Shown here: positions 1 to 5,427 of the stretch, in pieces | Layout: every line of letters starts with the position of its first letter | Position numbering within the stretch: the first letter of the stretch is position 1 | DNA from: DASRJX01 sp035649235 | GTDB taxonomy: Bacteria > Acidobacteriota > Polarisedimenticolia > Gp22-AA2 | Assembly (NCBI GenBank): GCA_035649235.1 | Contig: DASRJX010000262.1 | Span: 1-5,427, forward strand | Direction: 5' to 3' | Length of the DNA stretch: 5,427 nt | Notes under the pieces: model-generated | Told to the model about the DNA's origin: nothing | Databases searched by the model: none | The model's input: only the letters and a program-made list of their open reading frames with translations | Program-made: the position numbers and the translations under genes

Positions 1-2
1 CC

Positions 3-3000
3 GGGCAGGTCCGCGCCCGGGTCGCCGACGATCTCAGGAAGTCGAACGCCCTGGAGACTTTCTGGCGCCGGGCGATCAGCTCCGGTCAGATCCAGGCGGA
101 ATTGAACCGGATGGCGGAGCAGACGCGCGATCCGCGGATGCTCTCTGAGCTGTTCGCGGCCCTCGGGAACGATCCCCGCCTCATCGCCGAGACCCTGGCC
201 CGGCCGGCGCTGGCCGACCGGCTGATCCGGTCCTTTTACGCGGGCGACGGCCGCTTCCACGGCCGGCTCAGGAAGCGCGCCGAGGCGGCGCTCGCGGGCT
301 GCCGGAGCGCCGCCTGCATGCGGTCGCTGGCCGGTGGGGAGTACCGCGAGACGACCATCCTGCTCGAGAGCGGAGCGGAGCCGCGCAACCAGGGTACCGT
401 GTATCTCGATGCGCGGGAATGGGACAAGCTCCTGAGGCGGCTGGCGCGATCGGTCGGGGGGGAAGCCTCTTCGCTCACCACGTTCAGGCCTGGCGCTATC
501 GTGGAGACGGCGGACGCGTTCGTCGTGACCGCCGTCCTGTCGCAGCGCGGCGACCAGGTCACAACGGCCACCGTGTCGTGGCCGAAGGTCTCGTTCGACT
601 CCTGGTGGTTCTCGGCCCGCGACCGCGTGCCCGACGAGGTGGACGAAGGGGACACGACCTACACGCTCTCCGCCCTCGCCGCGCCGGGGTGCGTGAACGA
701 CACGTGGCGTCCGACCAGTCCGCGCCTGCCGGATCCACGCACCGACCACACGGCCCTGTGGACCGGGTCCGAGATGATCGTCTGGGGTGGCGAAGCCGGC
801 GTCCTGATGAACACGGGGGGCCGCTACAACCCCGCGACCGACACCTGGACGCCGACTTCAATAGGAGCGAACGTGCCGGCCGCGCGCCGGCTCCACACCG
901 CGGTCTGGACCGGGTCGGAAATGATCGTCTGGGGCGGCTCCGGCCCCTCCACCTTGAGCACCGGTGGCCGCTACAACCCGTTCATGGACACCTGGACGCC
1001 GACCTCGGCCGGGGCCAACCTGCCGGCGGCGCGCTCCGGCCACGCGGCGGTCTGGACCGGGTCGGAGATGATCGTCTGGGGCGGCTCCGGCGGCGGCTAC
1101 TTGAACAGCGGCGGGCGCTACACGCCTGCGACCGATTCCTGGGCGCCGACCTCGACGGGAGCGGGCCTGCCGGCCCCGCGCTCCGGACACACCGCCGTCT
1201 GGACCGGCAGCAGGATGATCGTCTGGGGGGGCGTCAACACGCTCACCGGCTTCCTCAACACCGGCGGCGTGTACGACCCGTCGTTCGATTCGTGGACCGC
1301 CACCTCGACCGGCGCCAACGTCCCGAGCGCGCGCGGCGATCACACCGCCGTCTGGACGGGCAGCGAGATGATCGTCTGGGGCGGCGACGTCGCCGGCGCC
1401 GTGGTCCTCAACACCGGCCGCCGCTACAACCCGGCGACCGACACCTGGGCGCTCGTGTCGACCGGGACGAACACGCCGAGCGCGCGCTTCAACCACAGCG
1501 CCGTCTGGACGGGCACGGAGATGCTCGTCTGGGGCGGCGACGGTGGCATCCCCAACCTGAACACCGGCGGCCGCTACCACCCGGCCTCGGACACCTGGGG
1601 CCCGATCACGACCGGGGCTGGCGTGCCGGGCGCGCGCTTCGGGCACACCGCGGTCTGGACCGGCAGCGAGATGATTGTCTGGGGCGGAACCGACGGCACC
1701 GCGAGCCTGGACACCGGGGGCCGCTACGATCCAGCGACCGATACCTGGGTGCCGACCACGACGGGCACGGGCGTCCCGAGCGCGCGGTCGAGCTACGCGG
1801 CCGTCTGGACCGGCGCCGAGATGATCCTCTGGGGCGGCTACAGCGAGACCAGCGGGTACCTGAACTCCGGCGGCCGCTACGAGCCGGCCACGGATGCCTG
1901 GCTCGCGACCACGACGGGCCTCGACGTGCCGGGCGGACGATCTGATCTGGTCGCGGTCTGGACCGGCCGCCAGGCGATCTTCTGGGGCGGGTACAGCCCC
2001 GGCAGCGGCTACACGAACACCGGAGGCCGCTACGATCCCTCGAGCGACACCTGGGCGCCGACTCCCATGGGGCCCGGCCTGCCGGGGGGACGCGGCGGAT
2101 CGACCGCGGTCTGGACGGGACGCGAGATGATCGTCTGGGGCGGCTACGACGCGAACCTGCGCCTGAACACCGGAGGACGCTACGACCCCGCTGCCGGCAC
2201 ATGGGCGCCGACCTCCCTGCCTGCGAACGTCCCGGCGGGCCGCTACGCCCACAGCGCCGTGTGGACGGGGACCGAGATGATCGTCTGGGGCGGCTACAAC
2301 GGCTCGTCCCTCAACAGCGGCGGCCGCTACGACCCAGCCCTGGACTCCTGGTCCGAGACTTCGACGGCGGTCCCGGCGCCCACGCCGCGGTCCGGCCATA
2401 CAGCGGTCTGGGACGGCAGCGGGATGATCGTCTGGGGCGGACTGCCGATCGTCAACACCGGAGGGCGTTACGACCCCTCGACCGACATGTGGTCGCCGAC
2501 CTCCACGGACACCGGCGTGCCTTCCGCCCGGTCCGCCCAGGCTGCGGTCTGGACGGGACGGGAGATGATCGTCTGGGGCGGCTTCGACGGCGGCTACCCG
2601 ACGACGGGAGGCCGGTACGATCCGGCCGCCGACGCGTGGACGCCCACCTCGACGGGGGAGAACCTTCCGGTCGGCCGCGTGGCGCACCAACCGATCTGGA
2701 CCGGGCAGGAGATGATCATCTGGGGGGACGCCAACGGCGAGGACCTCAGGAGCGGCGCCGCCTATTGCGCCTGCCCGAGCGGCCTCCTCTACTACCGCGA
2801 CCAGGACGGCGACGGCTACGGCGACCCCGTCTTCGGCTGGCCCTCCTGCGATGGCGCGATGCCGGAGGGGTACGTCCTCAACGCGGGAGACTGCGACGAC
2901 GCGACCGCGTCGACTCATCCGGGCGCCGAGGAGCAATGCAACGGCACCGACGACGACTGCAACGGGATCCACGACGACGTCGCGCTGCGGCTGTCGCGCT

Positions 3001-3302
3001 CGGAGCGCTCGACCGTCGTCGCCTGGTCGTCCGTCGTGGGAGGGGGCGGCTACGACATCGTGCGGGGCAACCTCCTGACGCTCAACGCCACCGGAGGGGA
3101 CTTCACGGCGGCTGTCGACTCCTGCCTCGCGAACGACACCGACCTCACCTCGATCGAGGAGCCCGACGATCCGCGGGCGGGGGAGGCCGTCTTCTACCTC
3201 GTCCGGACCGCGGGCTGCGCGAGCACCTGGAACTCCGGCGGCCCGGCGCAGCAGGGCGATCGCGATCCGGAGATCGCCGCCTCCGCGGCCGCCTGCCCCT
3301 GA
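3..3302 (+). CDS. Kelch-repeat protein with MopE-type metal-binding motif and fibronectin-like tail (5' partial)
   Basis: The frame is open from the left edge, so the true start lies upstream. The ATG at 102 is internal: the 33 codons before it read as the same helical domain. Residues below count from that Met. Residues 1-80 are charged and helical (ELFAALGNDPRLIAE, LARPALADRLIR) and recall the N-terminal chaperone-like region of SurA-type peptidyl-prolyl isomerases; this is a weak family assignment. Residues 81-198 form an unrecognised beta-rich region. Residues 199-888 hold 14 kelch-type units, consistent with beta-propeller folding. Residues 897-959 carry DQDGDGYGD, DCDD and CNGTDDDCNG, the pattern of MopE-type putative metal-binding proteins. 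Residues 961-1066 (VAWSSV, YDIVRGN, FYLVRTAGC) look like a fibronectin type III-like module common at the end of such proteins. Cysteines lie only outside the kelch units, fitting an exported protein. The signal peptide would be upstream and is not seen. Role unknown; surface binding or adhesion is a guess. Confidence 0.9.
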   Translation, partial: GQVRARVADDLRKSNALETFWRRAISSGQIQAELNRMAEQTRDPRMLSELFAALGNDPRLIAETLARPALADRLIRSFYAGDGRFHGRLRKRAEAALAGCRSAACMRSLAGGEYRETTILLESGAEPRNQGTVYLDAREWDKLLRRLARSVGGEASSLTTFRPGAIVETADAFVVTAVLSQRGDQVTTATVSWPKVSFDSWWFSARDRVPDEVDEGDTTYTLSALAAPGCVNDTWRPTSPRLPDPRTDHTALWTGSEMIVWGGEAGVLMNTGGRYNPATDTWTPTSIGANVPAARRLHTAVWTGSEMIVWGGSGPSTLSTGGRYNPFMDTWTPTSAGANLPAARSGHAAVWTGSEMIVWGGSGGGYLNSGGRYTPATDSWAPTSTGAGLPAPRSGHTAVWTGSRMIVWGGVNTLTGFLNTGGVYDPSFDSWTATSTGANVPSARGDHTAVWTGSEMIVWGGDVAGAVVLNTGRRYNPATDTWALVSTGTNTPSARFNHSAVWTGTEMLVWGGDGGIPNLNTGGRYHPASDTWGPITTGAGVPGARFGHTAVWTGSEMIVWGGTDGTASLDTGGRYDPATDTWVPTTTGTGVPSARSSYAAVWTGAEMILWGGYSETSGYLNSGGRYEPATDAWLATTTGLDVPGGRSDLVAVWTGRQAIFWGGYSPGSGYTNTGGRYDPSSDTWAPTPMGPGLPGGRGGSTAVWTGREMIVWGGYDANLRLNTGGRYDPAAGTWAPTSLPANVPAGRYAHSAVWTGTEMIVWGGYNGSSLNSGGRYDPALDSWSETSTAVPAPTPRSGHTAVWDGSGMIVWGGLPIVNTGGRYDPSTDMWSPTSTDTGVPSARSAQAAVWTGREMIVWGGFDGGYPTTGGRYDPAADAWTPTSTGENLPVGRVAHQPIWTGQEMIIWGDANGEDLRSGAAYCACPSGLLYYRDQDGDGYGDPVFGWPSCDGAMPEGYVLNAGDCDDATASTHPGAEEQCNGTDDDCNGIHDDVALRLSRSERSTVVAWSSVVGGGGYDIVRGNLLTLNATGGDFTAAVDSCLANDTDLTSIEEPDDPRAGEAVFYLVRTAGCASTWNSGGPAQQGDRDPEIAASAAACP
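696..2771 (+). repeat. Tandem kelch-type coding repeat, 13 full units plus two half units
   Basis: Each unit is about 150 bp (47-51 codons) and reads roughly HTAVWTGSEMIVWGG, a variable turn of 3-8 residues, LNTGGRYDPATDTW, then PTSTGANVPSAR. Units start at 747, 894, 1041, 1188, 1341, 1494, 1644, 1794, 1947, 2100, 2250, 2397, 2538 and 2685. The GG doublet, the Tyr six or seven residues before a Trp, and the strand spacing match kelch blades. The array opens with a half unit (NDTWRPTS..., 696-746) and closes with the complementary half (2685-2771, ending SGAAYCA), so the two ends together make a fourteenth blade. Unit 9 is the most divergent (RQAIFWGG) and unit 12 the shortest (47 residues, VWDG instead of VWTG). 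The core ATGATCGTCTGGGG is identical at DNA level in 9 of 14 units. Confidence 0.93.
2790..2978 (+). other. MopE-type putative metal-binding motif block within the kelch CDS
   Basis: The segment encodes YYRDQDGDGYGD, then DCDD with HPGAEEQC, then CNGTDDDCNG and HDD. The first part (Asp 900, 902, 904 and 908) has the spacing of a DxDxDG calcium-binding loop. The DCDD...PGAxExCNGxDDDCNG pattern defines the putative metal-binding family named after MopE of Methylococcus, whose founding member binds copper. Four cysteines (916, 931, 946, 953) could form disulfides that hold the loop. Whether this protein binds calcium, copper or another metal cannot be told from the sequence. Confidence 0.8.
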
Positions 3303-3369
3303 GCGCCGGCCTGCCTTCAAGCGCCTCTTGTCCCGGAGCGCGGCTTGCCTCGGAGCGCGGCCTGCTATA
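3301..3369 (+). repeat. Four degenerate 17-18 bp tandem repeats upstream of the barrel gene
   Basis: Copies start at 3301 (18 bp, one extra C), 3319, 3336 and 3353. A working consensus is GAGCGCGGCYTGCCTCG. Copies 3 and 4 match at 14 of 15 positions over CGGAGCGCGGCyTGC (3334-3348 and 3351-3365). Copy 1 matches copy 4 after removing a single base, and copy 2 is the most diverged. The last copy runs directly into the -10 hexamer. The array could be operator-like sites for a DNA-binding protein or simply a slipped duplication; the sequence alone does not separate these. Confidence 0.6.
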
Positions 3370-3371
3370 AT
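3363..3371 (+). promoter_or_regulatory. Extended -10 promoter for the barrel gene
   Basis: TGcTATAAT gives a perfect -10 hexamer (3366-3371) with the TGN extension, a strong contrast to the surrounding GC-rich sequence. The -35 is poor: TTGCCT at 3345-3350 matches TTGACA at four of six positions but with only a 15 bp spacer. This is what is expected of an extended -10 promoter of the sigma-70 type. Transcription would start near 3378, giving a leader of about 33 nt rich in pyrimidines. It suggests the barrel gene is transcribed independently of the kelch gene. Confidence 0.6.
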
Positions 3372-3398
3372 CCCGCCTCTTTTCCGTTCTTGCCGACG

Positions 3399-3404
3399 AG
3401 GAGG
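3399..3404 (+). promoter_or_regulatory. Ribosome binding site, AGGAGG
   Basis: A perfect AGGAGG lies 6 nt before the ATG at 3411. It fixes that ATG as the start, in preference to the in-frame TTG at 3345, which has no comparable site and would place a charged, proline-rich stretch before the signal peptide. Confidence 0.85.
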
Positions 3405-3410
3405 CCCCGC

Positions 3411-4028
3411 ATGATCAAGTACGGACGTCTCGCACTGCTCGCCGCCGTCCTGAGCCTCACCCCCGTCTCGCAGGCGCTGTGCGCCGGCGACGTGTTGTTC
3501 CTGTTAGGCCAGCGCAACCTCGACAGCGACGCCGAGCCGGTCGAGGATCAGGACGCTTACGGCGTCTTCGGGTTCTTCCGGCAGGACGACTGGCCGATCT
3601 CGTTCTCGATGGGCTTCGAGTCTTCCGATTCGGGAGAGGTGAACATCGGCGGCATCGCCGGGACCTCGATTGGCAACGTCGAGGTGAAAGGGGAGATCAC
3701 CGAGGGGTACATCGGGGTCGGCAAGGTCTTCGAAAAGTCGGGCAAGCCGATCCGGCCGTACGCCACCGGTGGGATCACCGTCCTCGGAATCGACGTGACC
3801 TACACGGAGCTGACGACCGATACCGACTTCGACGACGACGACACGGTGATAGCACCCTACATCGGCGGGGGCGTCTTCTGGCGGCTCGGCAAGCGGTTCG
3901 ACGTCGGGGCCGGAATCCGCTACGTGTTCTTCGCCGAGACCACCCTGCAGCCGTTCGAGATCCTCGCGCCCCAGGAAGCCGACATCAACTTCCTGCAGTA
4001 CCACGCGCTCATCGGCTGGGGATGGTGA
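3411..4028 (+). CDS. Small outer-membrane beta-barrel protein (OmpA/OmpW-like barrel, 205 aa)
   Basis: The product starts with a short basic region and a hydrophobic core (MIKYGRLALLAAVLSL), then SQALCAGD. Signal peptidase I cleavage is likely after Ala22 or Ala25. The mature part of about 180 residues alternates aromatic/hydrophobic and polar residues in short strands ended by glycines (YGVFGFF, ISFSMGFES, EGYIGVGKVF, RPYATGGITV, APYIGGGVFWRLG, FDVGAGIRYVFF). This is the pattern of an eight-stranded barrel of the OMP_b-brl type. The last strand, YHALIGWGW, has alternating hydrophobics and a terminal aromatic, as the BAM-recognised C-terminal signal requires, although Trp replaces the usual Phe. 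An acidic run (DTDFDDDD, residues 137-144) probably sits in a surface loop. It has its own promoter and its 3' end overlaps the convergent NRPS gene by 20 bp. Specific function unknown: structural protein, small pore or virulence-type barrel are all possible. Confidence 0.85.
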   Translation: MIKYGRLALLAAVLSLTPVSQALCAGDVLFLLGQRNLDSDAEPVEDQDAYGVFGFFRQDDWPISFSMGFESSDSGEVNIGGIAGTSIGNVEVKGEITEGYIGVGKVFEKSGKPIRPYATGGITVLGIDVTYTELTTDTDFDDDDTVIAPYIGGGVFWRLGKRFDVGAGIRYVFFAETTLQPFEILAPQEADINFLQYHALIGWGW

Positions 4029-5427
4029 GATCGGCCGGGACCGGACCCGCGTAGACCTCGTCCAGGCAGGCCCTCAGCCGCTCGGCCAGAACCTGCACGT
4101 GGGGCGCCTTCAGCATGGTGTAGTGATCGCCGGGGACCTGCTGCACGCGCAGGCCCGCGCCGACCCAGGCCTCCCAGCCGAGCGTCGGGTCGTGCGACAG
4201 CTTCGGATCCGCGGCCGCGAACAGGATGACCGGCCCCGCGTAGGGCCGCGGCGCGTAGCTCCTCAGGGCCTCCACGTTGCTCTTGAAGACCCGCTGGTAC
4301 CGGCTGAGCCTCCGGCCGGCGCCGCCGGCTGACGCTCCCCGCTGCGCCTCGGGCAGGACGTGATCGAGGACGACGGCGACGTCCTCGAGCGCCATCCCGG
4401 TGTGCCGTGCTATGCGCTGCAGGAGGTCCCCGCCGTCCCGCCCCGCGGAAGCGGCCCTCAGCCGCTCGAGGACGAGGGCCAGCTGCTTCTCCTTGTCGAG
4501 GCCGAGCAGATCGATGCCGGCCAGCGCCCCGGCGCCGCTCCCCAGCCGCCTCATGAGGCCGCCGATCATCGCGGCCATCGCCTGGCCGTTGTCCCCGTTC
4601 CCGGCCGGCTTGGCCCAGGCGTCCAGAAGCGCCACGAGGGCCACCTTCTCGCCGCGGGACTCGAGAAGTCTCGCCATCTCCAGGGCGATGATCCCGCCCA
4701 TCGACCAGCCGCCGAGCAGATACGGGCCCTCCGGCTGCACGGCCCGCATGTGCCCGATGTAGCCGTCCGCCAGCGTCTCGATCGAGATCGGGGCGTCGGC
4801 CCCGTCGTGGAGCCCCGGGTGGACGAGCCCGTAGAACGGCTGGTCCGGGCCGAGCTGGCGGGCCAGCTCGGCGTAACAGATCACATTGCCGTCGGCGGCG
4901 TGCGGGAAGAAGATCGGGCGCCGCGAGCCCTCGGACTGCAGGCTCACGACCGGCATGGGAAGCGCCTGCTCCTGCTCCGTCCGGAGCGCGTTCGCCATCG
5001 ATTCGATCGTGCCGCCGCCGAGGAGCGCCTGGAGCGGCAGCTCGCGGCCCATCCGCTTCTCGGTAGCACTCATCAGGCGCACGGCGAGGAGCGAGTCCCC
5101 TCCCAGCTCGAAGAAGTTGTCGGTGACTCCGACCGGCCGGGTCTGCAGGACTTCCTCCCAGATCGCCACCAGATCGCTCTCCAAGGCGTCGCGCGGCACG
5201 GTGCTCGTCCCTTCGTCCCTGACGACCGGCGGGAGCGGCAGGTGCCGCCGATCCAGCTTCCCGGTTCCTGTGAGTGGCAGGTCTGGGAGGTCGACGAAGG
5301 TCGCGGGGATCATGTAGTCCGGCAGCCGGGTCTGGAGGTGGCTGCGCAGCGCAGTACTCGACGGCGCCCCGGCGCCTTCCGCACCCACCACGTACGCCAC
5401 CAGCCTCCGGTCCCCGGGACGGTCCTC
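4009..5427 (-). CDS. Nonribosomal peptide synthetase, C-terminal A(partial)-PCP-TE end (5' partial)
   Basis: The frame enters from the right edge without a start (EDRPGDRRLVAYVV, mid adenylation domain); the GTG at 5400 is an internal Val. Counting from Glu at 5425-5427, 472 residues are visible. Residues 1-66 are the adenylation C-terminal subdomain, with core A9 (LPDYMIP, 35-41) and core A10 (TGKLDR, Lys57, the adenylation-step lysine). Residues 81-149 are a peptidyl carrier domain with FFELGGDSLLA; Ser112 is the phosphopantetheine site. Residues 170-464 are a type I thioesterase with GWSMGG (Ser242), VALLDAW (Asp269) and PGDHYTML (His435), a complete catalytic triad. The enzyme is cytoplasmic; it loads the last amino acid and releases the finished peptide by hydrolysis or cyclisation. 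No epimerisation domain lies between PCP and TE. Which amino acid is loaded cannot be read, as the binding pocket lies outside the window. The stop at 4009-4011 is inside the barrel gene's last codons. Confidence 0.95.
   Translation of the reverse strand, partial: EDRPGDRRLVAYVVGAEGAGAPSSTALRSHLQTRLPDYMIPATFVDLPDLPLTGTGKLDRRHLPLPPVVRDEGTSTVPRDALESDLVAIWEEVLQTRPVGVTDNFFELGGDSLLAVRLMSATEKRMGRELPLQALLGGGTIESMANALRTEQEQALPMPVVSLQSEGSRRPIFFPHAADGNVICYAELARQLGPDQPFYGLVHPGLHDGADAPISIETLADGYIGHMRAVQPEGPYLLGGWSMGGIIALEMARLLESRGEKVALVALLDAWAKPAGNGDNGQAMAAMIGGLMRRLGSGAGALAGIDLLGLDKEKQLALVLERLRAASAGRDGGDLLQRIARHTGMALEDVAVVLDHVLPEAQRGASAGGAGRRLSRYQRVFKSNVEALRSYAPRPYAGPVILFAAADPKLSHDPTLGWEAWVGAGLRVQQVPGDHYTMLKAPHVQVLAERLRACLDEVYAGPVPADLTIPSR

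Noticed and set aside
419..1945. A 508-codon + strand frame overlapping the kelch gene
   Set aside because: It is an Arg-rich shadow created by GC-rich codon positions and the repeat structure; it has no recognisable motif. The same holds for the frame at 2201-3370.
747..2771. Regular repeats as a possible CRISPR array
   Set aside because: The period is about 150 bp, the repeats are imperfect and they stay in one reading frame encoding kelch units.
858..3320. An 820-codon open frame antisense to the kelch gene
   Set aside because: It mirrors the kelch repeats in a GC-rich region where antisense stops are rare. The translation is a low-complexity Arg/Gly/Ala/Val/Asp mix with no domain, and the + strand frame has clear kelch motifs.
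3345..3410. TTG at 3345 as an earlier start for the barrel gene
   Set aside because: It overlaps the promoter region and would put 22 residues before the signal peptide; the ATG at 3411 has a perfect AGGAGG at 6 nt.
3471..3488. Lipoprotein signal at SQALCAG in the barrel protein
   Set aside because: The residue before Cys24 is Leu, not Gly, Ala or Ser as a lipobox requires, and the rest of the protein is a barrel.
4009..4080. Bidirectional terminator between the convergent genes
   Set aside because: Short CCGG runs are present but no stable stem followed by a T-tract is visible on either strand.
5398..5400. GTG at 5400 as the start of the - strand gene
   Set aside because: The frame continues upstream to the window edge with adenylation-domain sequence (EDRPGDRRL), so this is an internal valine.

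Overview
The window is GC-rich (roughly two thirds G+C by eye) and densely coding. It holds three genes: a 5'-truncated kelch-repeat protein on the + strand, a small outer-membrane beta-barrel protein on the + strand, and the 3' end of a nonribosomal peptide synthetase (NRPS) gene on the - strand. The barrel protein implies a two-membrane bacterium. The kelch protein, with a putative chaperone/foldase-like N-terminus, a MopE-type metal-binding motif and a fibronectin-like tail, resembles proteins I associate with Acidobacteriota-like or myxobacterial lineages. That taxonomic placement is inference only.

Layout. Positions 3-3302 are one open frame with no start inside the window. It encodes a helical N-terminal region, 14 kelch-type units of about 50 residues, a DxDxDG / DCDD / CNGxDDDCNG motif block, and a fibronectin-like C-terminal domain. 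Positions 3303-3410 are a short intergenic region. From the kelch stop codon up to a perfect extended -10 (TGcTATAAT) it carries four degenerate 17-18 bp tandem repeats. Positions 3411-4028 encode a 205-residue secreted beta-barrel protein with a strong AGGAGG ribosome binding site. Positions 4009-5427, complement, encode the end of an NRPS: the C-terminal subdomain of an adenylation domain, a peptidyl carrier protein, and a terminal thioesterase with a complete Ser-Asp-His triad. The barrel and NRPS genes converge and overlap by 20 bp.

How the genes relate. The NRPS end is the product-release module of a biosynthetic cluster lying to the right of the window. The amino acid it activates cannot be read, because the specificity pocket is outside. 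The kelch and barrel genes are both predicted cell-envelope or exported products and point the same way, but the barrel gene appears to have its own promoter. Nothing in the sequence ties either one to the peptide pathway. The points most worth a second look are the promoter-proximal tandem repeat, the split-unit, cysteine-bracketed 14-unit kelch array, and the convergent coding overlap.
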